From Azophilus sp965200465 (lineage in GTDB: Bacteria > Pseudomonadota > Gammaproteobacteria > Pseudomonadales > Azotimanducaceae): DNA of 64,000 nt. Location of the stretch: positions 310,001-374,000 of the forward strand of contig OZ241358.1 of assembly GCA_965200465.1 (NCBI GenBank). Reading direction: 5' to 3'. Every line of letters starts with the position of its first letter. Position 1 is the first letter of the stretch. Below, piece after piece: positions 53,685 through 63,371 of the stretch. Made by a program: the position numbers and the translations under genes. A model generated the notes under the pieces. It was not told the origin of the DNA. It was given only the letters and a program-made list of their open reading frames with translations, and made no database searches.

Positions 53685-55220
53685 TCAGGTGCCCAAAGTG
53701 GTTGTTGGGATGGCGCCGAGGCTGTCGCCCGCCGGCCGCGCCCAGAGCTTCGGGCCTTCGTTGTGGACGGATGCGCCCTTGGCGTCCACCGCCACCGTTA
53801 CCGGCATGTCCCGAACCTCGAATTCGTAGATGGCCTCCATGCCGAGTTCGGGAAACGCCAAGAGGGTGGATTTGGTGATGGCCTTGGACACCAGATAGGC
53901 GGCGCCGCCCACGGCGATCAAATAGGCGGCGCCGTGGTCGCGGATGGCGGCGATGGCGTCGGGGCCGCGCTCGGCCTTGCCGATCATCCCCATCAGGCCA
54001 GTGCGTTCGAGCAGCGGGCGGGTGAACTGGTCCATGCGCGTGGCCGTGGTGGGGCCGGCCGGGCCCACCGCTTCGTCGCGCACGGCGTCCACCGGGCCAA
54101 CGTAGTAGATGAAGCGGTCCTTGAGGTCCACCGGCAGGGGCTGGCCGGCGTCAAGCAGGTCGAGCAGCTTCTTGTGGGCGGCGTCCCGTCCGGTGAGCAT
54201 CCGGCCGGAAAGCAGCAGGGTGTCCCCGGCTTGCCACTGCGCCATCTCCGTGCGGGTCAGCGCCTGCAGGTCCACCCGGCGCACGTCGTCGCCCAGTTCC
54301 AAGGCGATGTCCGGCCAGTCCCGCAAGTCCGGCGGGTCAAAGCGGGCGGGGCCGCTGCCGTCCAGGGTGAAGTGCAGATGGCGGGTGGCGACGCAGTTGG
54401 GAATCACCGCCACTGGCTTGTTGGCGGCGTGGGTGGGGCAGCTTTTCACCTTGACGTCCAGCACCGTGGTGAGGCCGCCGAGACCCTGGGCGCCGATGCC
54501 GAGGGCGTTGACCCGCTCGAACAGCTCCAAGCGCAACGCCTCGTCCCGATTGGCGGGCTGGCGGCCTTGCAGTTCGTGCATGTCGATGGGTGCCATCATG
54601 GCCTCCTTGGCCAGCAGCATGGCCTTCTCCGGGGTGCCGCCGATGCCGACGCCCAAGATGCCCGGCGGGCACCAGCCGGCGCCCATGCCGGGCACCACGG
54701 AGAGAATCCAGTCCGCCACCGAGTCGCTGGGATTGAGCATGGCGAACCTGGCCTTGGCTTCGCTGCCGCCGCCCTTGGCGGCCACTTCAATGGCCAGCTT
54801 GTCGCCCGGCACCAAGCGGGTGTGGATGATCGCCGGAGTGTTGTCCTTGGTGTTGGCGCGGGCGCCGTCCGGGTCCGCCAGCACTGAGCCGCGCAAGGGA
54901 TTGTCCGCGTTCAGGTAGCCTTGGCGCACCCCGGCGTTGATCATCTCCTCCACGCCGAGCTCCGCCTCCCAAGCCACGTCCATGCCCACTTCCAGGAACA
55001 GGTTGACGATGCCCGTGTCCTGGCATATCGGCCGCTTGCCGAGGGCGCAAAGGCGCGAGTTGACCAGGATTTGCTGCAGCGCCGCCCGCGCCGCCGGGGA
55101 CTGCTCCCTTTCGTAGGCCGCCGCCATGGCGCGGATGAAGTCCGGCGGATGGTAGTAGGAGATGTACTGCAATGCGTCCGCCACGCTGGCGATGAGATCG
55201 TCCTGTTTGATGACCGCCAT
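53685..55220 (-). CDS. class I fumarate hydratase
   Basis: A 511-residue [4Fe-4S] fumarase, homodimeric type. Seen: the cluster cysteines in RPICQDTGIVN, GAGWCPPGILGV and KSCPTHAANKP, plus NPLRGSVLADPDG and GPAGPTTATRMDQF of the C-terminal (beta) half and GGAAYLVSKAITKSTL. It converts fumarate and malate in the TCA cycle; being oxygen-sensitive it suits low-oxygen or iron-replete conditions. The ATG at 55220 is standard. Downstream on the same strand come the EthD gene and the exported protein. Confidence 0.93.
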   Translation of the reverse strand: MAVIKQDDLIASVADALQYISYYHPPDFIRAMAAAYEREQSPAARAALQQILVNSRLCALGKRPICQDTGIVNLFLEVGMDVAWEAELGVEEMINAGVRQGYLNADNPLRGSVLADPDGARANTKDNTPAIIHTRLVPGDKLAIEVAAKGGGSEAKARFAMLNPSDSVADWILSVVPGMGAGWCPPGILGVGIGGTPEKAMLLAKEAMMAPIDMHELQGRQPANRDEALRLELFERVNALGIGAQGLGGLTTVLDVKVKSCPTHAANKPVAVIPNCVATRHLHFTLDGSGPARFDPPDLRDWPDIALELGDDVRRVDLQALTRTEMAQWQAGDTLLLSGRMLTGRDAAHKKLLDLLDAGQPLPVDLKDRFIYYVGPVDAVRDEAVGPAGPTTATRMDQFTRPLLERTGLMGMIGKAERGPDAIAAIRDHGAAYLIAVGGAAYLVSKAITKSTLLAFPELGMEAIYEFEVRDMPVTVAVDAKGASVHNEGPKLWARPAGDSLGAIPTTTLGT

Positions 55221-55434
55221 GGCCGCTGCCCCGCTTGAAGTCTTGCCAGCATCATAACCTAGGCTGATTGGGGCGGGTTAGGGCGCCCGCAAGCTGGAAT
55301 GCGCCCCGCCACAGAACAAGCCCAAACTGGCTGGGAACGAGGGCCGCCGTGATATGCTGCCTTAGCTGCTCCACGAGTCGGCAAACCAAGGGCGGATGAG
55401 ATTCGGGCATGGACCAAGCAGAGGAATTTGAGCT

Positions 55435-55686
55435 ATGCACAATTGCGAATCCCTCCGTTCGCAAAAGGCGCGGCTGGACTTTTTGGAGAAGCGGCAGCCG
55501 TTTAGAGCCCACCACATCCAGTTGTGCGACCTCAGCCCAGACTGCCAGAACCTCTCCCCCGCCTACCTTGAGGTTAGCCCCAAAGGCATCGTGCTCACCC
55601 TGATGCACCAAGGCTGGCCGGTCCATGACGCCCACCGAATCGTCAAGTACCTGGACGAGCGTCGGCAGGGCGCGGTGGACGCTTAG
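55435..55686 (+). CDS. 83-residue protein upstream of cas3
   Basis: Begins MHNCESLRSQKARLDFLEKR with later HIQLCDLSPDCQNLSPAYLE and HDAHRIVKYLDERRQG. It contains three Cys and several His, so a small metal-binding fold cannot be ruled out. I do not recognise it. It ends one base before the cas3 GTG, which implies co-translation with the type I-G operon; GAGGAA lies about 10 bases before its ATG. It may be a regulator or accessory of the system, or the first gene of the operon by chance. Confidence 0.55.
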   Translation: MHNCESLRSQKARLDFLEKRQPFRAHHIQLCDLSPDCQNLSPAYLEVSPKGIVLTLMHQGWPVHDAHRIVKYLDERRQGAVDA

Positions 55687-55687
55687 G

Positions 55688-58600
55688 GTGCAGACAGCGC
55701 ATCAAGAGTCCGCCATCGGGCAACCCGGTGGATTCGTGGAGTTCTTCGCCGCATTGTGGGGCAAGGAACCCTTTGGGTGGCAGCAGGACTTGGCGCAGCG
55801 GGTGTTGCAGCGTGCCGCCGGCAACGGCCAGGAGGCGCAGACGGCTTGGCCGGAAGCCATCGCCCTGCCAACCGCTTCCGGGAAGACCGCCTGCATGGAC
55901 ATTGCAGTGTTTGCGTTGGCGGTTCAGGCCGCTCGGCTGAACGCTGGCGAGGCCATAACGGCCCCTAGGCGCATATTTTTCGTGGTTGACCGGCGCGTGA
56001 TCGTGGATGAAGCCCACGAACGGGCCGGACGCCTGCGAGATGCGCTGAAAGAAGCGCAAAATGGCGTGCTTAAGGAAGTTGCGGATGGTCTGCGCCTGCT
56101 CGGGCACGGCGAAAACTGGCGTCCCGAAGACTTGCCGCTGTCGGTGCAGGCGTTGCGCGGCGGCATGTACCGATCCGAATCTTGGGTGCGCAACCCCTTG
56201 CAGCCAACCATCATAGCTTCCACCGTGGATCAATTGGGGTCTCGGCTGCTGTTCCGCGCCTATGGCCGCGGGCCCCGCACCTGGCCAATCTACGCCGGAC
56301 TGGCGGCCAACGACAGCCTCATCCTGCTTGACGAGGCGCACTGCGCGCAGCCGTTTCTGCAAACCCTCCAAGCAGTGCAGCGTTTCCGTGAATGGGCGCG
56401 CGAACCGCTTGTCCGTTGCTTCCATCCAATAGTGATGTCCGCAACGCCGCCTTCCGGCCTGGATGATGTGTTCGGGGACAATTCGGACGAAAAAAATGAC
56501 CCTCGCCACCCTTTGGGAAAGCGTCAATTGGCTAAGAAGCCGGCGAAGCTGCGCAGCGTCGGCAAGGAGATAACTAGGCAGACAGCCGAGAAGTTGACCA
56601 AGGAAATGGTCAAAGAACTGGCCTGGTCCGCACGAGAACTGTTGGGGAATGGTCGGCAGGCTGTTGTCGTGTTCGTCAACCGGGTGGCGACGGCGCGGGA
56701 GACATGGAGGCAGCTAAGGGAAGACGAAGAGAATGTCGATGCCATCTTGCTCACCGGCCGAATGCGCGATTTGGACAAAAAGGCCGCAGTCAAACGGCTG
56801 AAGGACTTGGGCCTGCACTCATCGAATGCATCGGCTCGCCGTTTGGCAAAGCCAGCGATCGTCGTTGCCACTCAGACCTTGGAGGTGGGAGCAGATCTGG
56901 ATTTCGATGGCCTCGTCACCGAATGCGCCAGCCTTGATGCGCTGCGGCAGCGCTTTGGTCGGCTGAACCGCATGGGACGTTCCGTGGATGCCCGCTCCGC
57001 CATTCTGATGCGCGCCGATCAAGCCAAGTCCAAGAAGGGTGATGCCGATCCGGTTTACGGCGAAGCGCTGGCCGAGACTTGGGAATGGCTCAACGAGCAA
57101 GCGGACAAGAACGGCGAAATCGACTTCGGGATTGCGCAGCTCGCTAGCCGCCTGCCGCAAGGGGCTCAACTATCCGAGCTGAATGCTCCGGCGCCCGACG
57201 CGCCGGTGATGCTCCCCGCCCATGTGGATTGCTGGGCGCAAACCGCGCCGGTGCCGCACCCTTCGCCCGACATCGCGCCCTTTCTGCACGGCCCGCAAAA
57301 AGGAGCGGCGGACGTGCGGATATGTTGGCGGGCCGATCTCGATTTGCGGGGCGAAGACAGCCAAGATCAGGCCATTGAATCTCTGCGGCTGTGCCCTCCA
57401 AGCAGCGGCGAAGCCCTGCCGGTGCCCGTTGGTCTGTTCAAGCGATGGCTGGCGGGTAAGGAGGAAGAGGACAACAGCCCTGATCTGGAAGGAGTTGACG
57501 CAGCCGATCAAGCAGCCGATCAAGCGGTGGAGGATTGCCGCGATGCTGCATACAGCGTTGTCCGCTGGCAGGGCGCGGAAACAGACAAGCAGGATATTGT
57601 TTGGAACCCGAAGCAAATCCGGCCTGGGGATCTGATCGTGATCCCGACAGGGCATCCTGGGTCATTTGCTCGGCTCGGCGACCTCCCGCAAGATGCGCTC
57701 GCGCACCCAGACACCTTGGATGTGGGCGATCAGGCGCATCGCATCGCCCGGGCAAAGCCAATCCTTCGACTGCATCCAGCGCTTGTGGACGCTTGGCCAG
57801 ACGAACTTGCCGTCAAAGGCAAAGCACACGAACTCTTGGAGAATGCGGGGCAGAAGTACGAGAGCGACCCTGACGAAATGGCCCATGAGGTACACGATCT
57901 GCTGGTCGATCTTGCCGCGGCCCAAGAACTGGAATCAAGCCGCTGGAATTGGCTGCCGCAGGCGGCTAGGGAACTCAAAAACGAATTTTCCATCGCCAAG
58001 CTGCGCCGCGAATGCCGGCTTGTTGGTCAGGGCCTTATTCTGGTCGGACGGCGCCGCTTGCTGGAGCTGGCCAACGAAGCGGGCGATTTCAGCGACGAAG
58101 ACGATGCAACCGCGTCCGGCATTTCGCACCGCGGCGGGCAACCAGTGCCGCTTTGCGAGCACCTTCCCGGCGTTGAGGATTTTGCCCGCCGCCACGCCAT
58201 TGGTTGCGGCCTGCCGGACGCTTTGGCGGAGGCCGTTGCCCAAGCGGGATTGCTGCACGACATCGGCAAGGCCGACCCGCGCTTTCAATCCCTGCTGCGC
58301 AATGGCGCTCCGCCGGGCAGTCAGCTGCTTGCCAAGTCCGCTCAAATGCCCAAAACTCAGGCCGCGTCAGGCCGTGCGCACAGGGCGTCCGGGTATCCTA
58401 AGGGCGGCCGTCACGAGTTGCTGTCCGTGCGGCTGGCGGAGAGCCGCCCGTCGCTATTGCCAAAGGCCCCTATCTTGCGCGACCTAGTGCTCCATTTGGT
58501 CGGCAGCCACCACGGGCACTGCCGGCCGTTCGCCCCCGTGGTGGCGGACGACAAAAGTGGAACCGTCAAGTTCGACTTGCACGGTCACCAAATGCAATGG

Positions 58601-58768
58601 TCCGGGCCGACCGGCATGGAACGCTTGGACTCAGGGGCCGCAGATCGCTATTGGCGGCTGGTCCGGCACTACGGCTGGTGGGGGCTGGCTTGGCTGGAAG
58701 CCCTGTTGCGCTTGGCGGACTGGCGGCGCAGCGAGTGGGAGGAGGCGCACGATGCCGGATGGAAATGA
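55688..58768 (+). CDS. cas3: CRISPR-associated helicase/nuclease Cas3 (type I-G)
   Basis: 1026 residues from the GTG at 55688. The helicase comes first: Walker A ALPTASGKTACMDI (about 60-67), DRRVIVDEAHERAG, SLILLDEAHCAQ (motif II, about 215-218), VMSATPPSG (III), VVATQTLEVGADLDFDGL (V) and QRFGRLNRMGRS (VI). An HD nuclease lies at the C-terminus: EHLPGVEDFARRHA, AGLLHDIGKADPRFQSLL (HD) and LVGSHHGHCRPF. Helicase-then-HD order is typical of type I-G/I-U Cas3 and opposite to type I-E. It unwinds and degrades the target strand after Cascade binding. The 3' end overlaps cas8 by 17 bases. Confidence 0.93.
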   Translation: MQTAHQESAIGQPGGFVEFFAALWGKEPFGWQQDLAQRVLQRAAGNGQEAQTAWPEAIALPTASGKTACMDIAVFALAVQAARLNAGEAITAPRRIFFVVDRRVIVDEAHERAGRLRDALKEAQNGVLKEVADGLRLLGHGENWRPEDLPLSVQALRGGMYRSESWVRNPLQPTIIASTVDQLGSRLLFRAYGRGPRTWPIYAGLAANDSLILLDEAHCAQPFLQTLQAVQRFREWAREPLVRCFHPIVMSATPPSGLDDVFGDNSDEKNDPRHPLGKRQLAKKPAKLRSVGKEITRQTAEKLTKEMVKELAWSARELLGNGRQAVVVFVNRVATARETWRQLREDEENVDAILLTGRMRDLDKKAAVKRLKDLGLHSSNASARRLAKPAIVVATQTLEVGADLDFDGLVTECASLDALRQRFGRLNRMGRSVDARSAILMRADQAKSKKGDADPVYGEALAETWEWLNEQADKNGEIDFGIAQLASRLPQGAQLSELNAPAPDAPVMLPAHVDCWAQTAPVPHPSPDIAPFLHGPQKGAADVRICWRADLDLRGEDSQDQAIESLRLCPPSSGEALPVPVGLFKRWLAGKEEEDNSPDLEGVDAADQAADQAVEDCRDAAYSVVRWQGAETDKQDIVWNPKQIRPGDLIVIPTGHPGSFARLGDLPQDALAHPDTLDVGDQAHRIARAKPILRLHPALVDAWPDELAVKGKAHELLENAGQKYESDPDEMAHEVHDLLVDLAAAQELESSRWNWLPQAARELKNEFSIAKLRRECRLVGQGLILVGRRRLLELANEAGDFSDEDDATASGISHRGGQPVPLCEHLPGVEDFARRHAIGCGLPDALAEAVAQAGLLHDIGKADPRFQSLLRNGAPPGSQLLAKSAQMPKTQAASGRAHRASGYPKGGRHELLSVRLAESRPSLLPKAPILRDLVLHLVGSHHGHCRPFAPVVADDKSGTVKFDLHGHQMQWSGPTGMERLDSGAADRYWRLVRHYGWWGLAWLEALLRLADWRRSEWEEAHDAGWK

Positions 58769-59684
58769 CGAAGGCTTGGTGTTGAGCGGGCTTGATGGAA
58801 GCAATCCGCTGGGGTTTCTGGCGGCCGTCGGCACTCTATGCGCCAGCGTTCAAGCCGACTTGTCAAATGATTGGCGACTAAGCTGGAAAGTTCAAGGAGG
58901 CAACTGGGTGCCAGTGCTTGTGGGGAATGAAGCTTGGTCGGAGGAATATCTAGCAAAACGGCTTGCCGACTCCCTTCACTCCAATTCGACGCCAGAGTTC
59001 GACTTGGGTGCGGGGGTGAAAAATCTGGATATTGAGCCTAGGCAATTCCGCCAATATGCCAACCAAGCCCAAGATCAGGCCGCACCCCAAGATCGACGGT
59101 TTGCGGATTTCATTGCCGCCTACGGATGCGATGTCTTGAAGACCAAAGACAAAAAGAGCATCCGAGACACCGCCCTGAGAACCATGAGTGGTCAAGGCCA
59201 TCAGCACTTCCTCGGTACCATGAAACAGCTAGCTGAAGAGACGCGGGAAAAACATCTGCGCCAAGCGCTGTTCGCGCCTTGGGAGCACCCTGATGAAAAA
59301 CTCGGAATGCGTTGGGATCCCCAAGAAGATCGGCGATACGCCTTGCGTTGGGGCAGGCCATCTGACTCTCCCACCAAGACCATGCGCGGTGCCAATCGGC
59401 TAGCTATTGAAGCGCTGCCATTGCTTCCGTCGGTTCCCAGCCAAGGCCGTCTTCGCACCACTGGTTTTTTCATGGGCGACAAAAAGGCCCTGTTTTTTAC
59501 TTGGCCCATTTGGAAAGATGCCTTGACGGTGGATGTTATGCGGTCGCTGCTTGCTCTGTCTAAACTGCTAGAGCCAACACCGAACCGTGATCATCTTCGT
59601 GATATGGGAATCGTCGAAGTGTATAGAAGTCAGCGCATTTCGGTGGATCGATACCGGAACTTCCTTCGCGCTTCGCCTGCTTGA
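58752..59684 (+). CDS. type I-G Cas8-like large subunit (Csb3-like)
   Basis: A 310-residue protein starting inside cas3. It has an N-terminal LSGLDGSNPLGFLAAVGTLC, SWKVQGGNWVPVLVG, a central QFRQYANQAQDQAA, LRTMSGQGHQHFLGTM, and a WDPQEDRRYALRWGRPSD motif, all typical of the short Cas8u/Csb3 lineage of type I-G systems. In the complex it would sit at the crRNA 5' side and help recognise PAM and recruit Cas3. Assignment to Csb3 rather than Csx17 rests on its small size and position between cas3 and csb1. Confidence 0.78.
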   Translation: MPDGNDEGLVLSGLDGSNPLGFLAAVGTLCASVQADLSNDWRLSWKVQGGNWVPVLVGNEAWSEEYLAKRLADSLHSNSTPEFDLGAGVKNLDIEPRQFRQYANQAQDQAAPQDRRFADFIAAYGCDVLKTKDKKSIRDTALRTMSGQGHQHFLGTMKQLAEETREKHLRQALFAPWEHPDEKLGMRWDPQEDRRYALRWGRPSDSPTKTMRGANRLAIEALPLLPSVPSQGRLRTTGFFMGDKKALFFTWPIWKDALTVDVMRSLLALSKLLEPTPNRDHLRDMGIVEVYRSQRISVDRYRNFLRASPA

Positions 59685-59709
59685 ATTGCTTGAATACAGG
59701 AGACGAAAA

Positions 59710-61056
59710 ATGTCTGACCAACTTGACTTCAATACGCTAAGAAGTGCTGTGGCCGGAAGGGCTGCGGCGTTTCGTTGCGTCACGGACTACCAGCCTGCTG
59801 GGGGGCCGGATGACAAAGTGTTCCCTCCGACTTACTCAGGAGGCAAATACGCCACTGAAGACCGGGTTGATCCCAATACGGGGGAAATTCGGCGCTGCGT
59901 TCTGTTAGATTCGGTGCAGTCCCAAGCCAACCGCATGGAGTTGGCGCTGCTTGAGGCGCACCGCAAGGGCGAGTTGGCGCTTCCCTTGCTGATAGCTCGT
60001 TTCGATGATGAAGTGCTACCCAAGAAGTTCACAGTCACTAGTTTGGAGGCCCCTCATCGCGTGGCGGATGCTTTGTTTCGGGATAGTCTATTGGAAGGAA
60101 AAAAGTTCCGCGAATCCGATGAGGGAAAAATCCTGGACGAGGCGGGCATTCGCAATGCCACAGGATTGTTCGGCATCTGCCCCACCGCCTTGGTTTTCGG
60201 ACTATGGGACTCGACAGGTCCCCGCGGCGGATTGGGCGCAAAGTTCCAACGGGCGTTGGTTTCCGAAATTGTTGGCTATGATGCGATACAGGGGGTCAAG
60301 ACTTCGAGTCGCAATGATCCCGCTGCCATTGAAAGAAGTGCTGGCCCTGTATTCAGAACCGAAGATGGCGGCTGGACTCTTGATCCCGATCAGGCCGAAC
60401 AGATTAAAGGGAAACCCGTTCTTTATAAACTTCGCAAGGGGCAGAAAGTGCCGTATGACTCTGAGACAGGAAGAGATGTTCCAGACCAGGGACGCCCGTC
60501 TGTGATAAATCATGGCAACGTAACGCCCGATTACGACTTTGTCAAGGAAGGGAATCAGATTCAATGGGAAACCCGCATCAATGATCATGGCGAGGAGGTT
60601 AAAGTAAGGCAACGGGTCCTTGGAGGATTTACGATTTCCAAAGCCACCCAAACCACCGTGCTCTCCTTGAGCGCCTTGCGGCGTCTTCGGTTCCCTCTTA
60701 GGGGATTGCTCGATTCTGACCACGAAACGGACGTAGCGGCCCGCGTGGCCTTGGCAGCGCTGGGACTAGCCGCTGGAACCTTGGCAAGGGAGGACGCAGA
60801 TCTTAGGTCTCGCTGCCAGCTATTCGCCGAGAACGAGCCCGTTTGGGAACTGCTTGACCGCCCCGGCAAGCCGCCGAGGGAGTTTGAGATTGCCCCTTCT
60901 GATTCCATAGAGCTGCTGAATGAAGCGGTTGTCGCGGCGAAGAACGCCAACCTGCCGTGGAAAGGCGAAATGGAATTGAGGCCCTCAGGTAATTTAGTGG
61001 AACTTGTTAGACGAAGCCAAGAGTCAGCTATTTCGTCGGAGGCGGATGGCGACTGA
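59710..61056 (+). CDS. csb1: type I-G Cas7 backbone protein Csb1
   Basis: A 448-residue RAMP-fold protein. Seen: VFPPTYSGGKYATEDRVDPN, RRCVLLDSVQSQANRMELAL, APHRVADALFRDSLLEG, FGLWDSTGPRGGLGAKFQRA and GGFTISKATQTTVLSLSALR-RLRFP, the hallmarks of the Csb1 (GSU0053) family. Multiple copies would coat the crRNA spacer. AGGAG before the ATG at 59710 decides the start; 41 residues of upstream frame are overlap with cas8. Its stop overlaps the csb2 start (TGATG). Confidence 0.93.
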   Translation: MSDQLDFNTLRSAVAGRAAAFRCVTDYQPAGGPDDKVFPPTYSGGKYATEDRVDPNTGEIRRCVLLDSVQSQANRMELALLEAHRKGELALPLLIARFDDEVLPKKFTVTSLEAPHRVADALFRDSLLEGKKFRESDEGKILDEAGIRNATGLFGICPTALVFGLWDSTGPRGGLGAKFQRALVSEIVGYDAIQGVKTSSRNDPAAIERSAGPVFRTEDGGWTLDPDQAEQIKGKPVLYKLRKGQKVPYDSETGRDVPDQGRPSVINHGNVTPDYDFVKEGNQIQWETRINDHGEEVKVRQRVLGGFTISKATQTTVLSLSALRRLRFPLRGLLDSDHETDVAARVALAALGLAAGTLAREDADLRSRCQLFAENEPVWELLDRPGKPPREFEIAPSDSIELLNEAVVAAKNANLPWKGEMELRPSGNLVELVRRSQESAISSEADGD

Positions 61057-63371
61057 TGTTTGCCTTGGGACTTCGCTATCTGAACGGCTGGTCAATGGCG
61101 GCGGCCGATGGAGCGAGGAAGGAGCAGGCCGAATGGCCGCCCCACCCCGACCGAGTTTTCATGGCTTTGGCGGCGGCTTGGTTCGAGACCGAAGGGGATG
61201 AGGATGAGGGCGAGGCGCTGCGTTGGCTGGAAGCGCTGTCGCCGCCGGCCATGTCAGCCTCCGCTTCCTGCAATCGGACTGTTGTAACCAGCTATGTTCC
61301 CGTAAACGACAACCCAAGCCCTCTATCAAAGAAGCGGAAGCCGCTGCAGGAGGGGCACCTGCCCATTGGCCGCGACCGCCAGTCGCGCAGCTTTCCGGTT
61401 GCCGTGCCCCATAGCCCGACAGTGCATTTGATTTGGCCGGAGAATGAACTAGGGGCTCACCGTGCTCCATTGGAGCGTCTAGCGGCAAAAGTCACGCATG
61501 TGGGCCATTCGGCTTCCTTCGTGCAAGCTTGGTTAGTCGAGAGTGTCGATCTGAAGGCGAATTGGCTGCCGGCCGAAGGCATCGCCAACCTTCGGTTGCG
61601 CGTTCCATCGCCGGGCCGGCTTGAGCGGTTGGCGCAACCCTTTCACGCCGCATGGACTGAGTACCGCGACCGCATTGACGAAATGGAACGGGCTGAAACG
61701 GACCTAAAGGCCATGATGCCGCCACCGCGTGTGCCTTGGCGTCAGTTTCCAGACGCTGTTTTGCTTGCTGATGAGATTCAAACCAAGCGGCATGCAGGTT
61801 ACGCCGCCGCCAAAAACGGAGATACGGGAGCGGCTGCGCATCTGGTCTATGCGTTGACGGATGACAAGGGCATTGCGGCGGTACGCAAGCTGGTGGCCGG
61901 CATTGGCGCCGAGGCTGGAGTTCCCGCGCTAGTCAGTGTGCATGCTCACGAGGGCGGAGGCGTCAATGCGATACCGGCCGCCATGGCGGAATTGCTAAGC
62001 GAGCGACTGGGCATTGAATGCAACGACACTATCGTGCAAACGAATCTGGTGTGCCACACCGGTGCGGACGGCTACGGACGGCTTGCCCGCCAAGCCCGCT
62101 TTGAAGGTGATGTTGAAGAAGGACGCATGTACCTTATGGTGGACGACTTCATTGGGCAAGGCGGCACCTTGGCGAACCTGCGCGGCTGGGTCGAGAAACG
62201 GGGTGGAAGGGTTGGCGGAGCAGTCGTGTTGACTGGCAAGCCTTATTCCGCGATATTGACCCCCTCCAAGGAGCAACTTCATGAACTCAGAAACAAGCAC
62301 GGAAGAGACTTCGAGAAGTGGTGGCGAGAGCATTTCGGTCACGCCTTCAACTGCCTTACTCAATCGGAAGCTCGGTACCTCGCCCGCTCCCCGGATGTTG
62401 ACGCCATCCGAGATCGACTTGCTGCGGCGCAGCGCACGGGAGATAGCGAAAGGCGTACGGGAAGCGCTGGCGAGCAAAGGAAGCGCGTCGAGGCGCTGAA
62501 GAATTGGAAACCGGCGACGCCTAAGCGGCCCGAATCTGAACAATGGCAGGGGTACGTTCAGGTGGATCCGGCAATCTCGCCAAGCACCGCATCCCAAAGC
62601 CCCCCGGGCTCCCTATTTGATCCCCGCATGGTCATCCTCGGCATCCGGGGCAAGCGCACATCCTTGCCGGCCACGCTCAAGCTCACCGCCGCCCTGCGCG
62701 GTCTGCTGATGCGCAACTGCGGTGTGCAACCGCCGCCGGAGTGGTTCAGCGGCCATCGCCCGGACGGACGGCCGACTGCGAAGCCCCATCTGGCGCTGGC
62801 ACCGTTGCCCTTCGTCGGTGCGGAGCATGCGGACGGTCGGATCCTGGGCTTGGCTTTGGTTTTGTCCAAGCGGTTGGACAAGGCGGAGGCTGGAAGCTGT
62901 CTCGAGCCCATCCTCCACGATCCTGCGACTGGGCTTCCACGCTCGCACCGTTTGTTCAGTGGGCAATGGCTTGAGTGCCAAGTCGAGCTCGACACCCGCG
63001 AGCGTCCACCAAAAAACCTTGATTCCGACACCTGGACAGAGGCGTCCAAAGTTTGGGCCAGCGTGACGCCGGTAGTGCTGAACAGGCATTTCGATGGGAA
63101 GGACAGATGGCTGCAGGCGGCGGAGAGCGTGAAGGACGCTTGCCAACATATCTGCCTTCCCCGCCCGAATGAGGTGCTGCTGCATCCGGTCTCCTTGGTC
63201 GAAGGGGTGCCTCACGCCAGAGATTTTCCGCAACTGACGCGCAAGCGCGACGGCGGCCGGCGGAGCCACAGCCACGCCGTGCTGACCTTCAACGAGCCGG
63301 TGCGTGGCCCCGTGCTGTTGGGCGCCGGGCGCTTTCGCGGCTACGGCCTATGCCGGCCGGCAGGGCATTGA
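61056..63371 (+). CDS. csb2: type I-G Cas5-Cas6 fusion Csb2 with an inserted phosphoribosyltransferase domain
   Basis: A 771-residue protein; usual Csb2 is around 500. N-terminal Cas5-like part (1 to about 225): ALGLRYLNGWSMAAADG, AEWPPHPDRVFMALAAAWFE. C-terminal Cas6-like part (about 495-771): FDPRMVILGIRG, LKLTAALRGLLM, GVQPPPEWFSGHRPDGRPTA, FVGAEHADGRILGLALVLS, with the final glycine-rich GPVLLGAGRFRGYGLCRP. Between them about 230-470 reads as a PRTase: DTIVQTNLVCHTGADGYGRL, ARQARFEGDVEEGRMYL, and VDDFIGQGGTLANLRGWVE (PRPP loop, about 361-380), then KYSAIL-like and WWREHFGHAFNCLTQSEARY segments. The frame is unbroken. Csb2 would process and cap crRNA. Confidence 0.87.
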   Translation: MFALGLRYLNGWSMAAADGARKEQAEWPPHPDRVFMALAAAWFETEGDEDEGEALRWLEALSPPAMSASASCNRTVVTSYVPVNDNPSPLSKKRKPLQEGHLPIGRDRQSRSFPVAVPHSPTVHLIWPENELGAHRAPLERLAAKVTHVGHSASFVQAWLVESVDLKANWLPAEGIANLRLRVPSPGRLERLAQPFHAAWTEYRDRIDEMERAETDLKAMMPPPRVPWRQFPDAVLLADEIQTKRHAGYAAAKNGDTGAAAHLVYALTDDKGIAAVRKLVAGIGAEAGVPALVSVHAHEGGGVNAIPAAMAELLSERLGIECNDTIVQTNLVCHTGADGYGRLARQARFEGDVEEGRMYLMVDDFIGQGGTLANLRGWVEKRGGRVGGAVVLTGKPYSAILTPSKEQLHELRNKHGRDFEKWWREHFGHAFNCLTQSEARYLARSPDVDAIRDRLAAAQRTGDSERRTGSAGEQRKRVEALKNWKPATPKRPESEQWQGYVQVDPAISPSTASQSPPGSLFDPRMVILGIRGKRTSLPATLKLTAALRGLLMRNCGVQPPPEWFSGHRPDGRPTAKPHLALAPLPFVGAEHADGRILGLALVLSKRLDKAEAGSCLEPILHDPATGLPRSHRLFSGQWLECQVELDTRERPPKNLDSDTWTEASKVWASVTPVVLNRHFDGKDRWLQAAESVKDACQHICLPRPNEVLLHPVSLVEGVPHARDFPQLTRKRDGGRRSHSHAVLTFNEPVRGPVLLGAGRFRGYGLCRPAGH

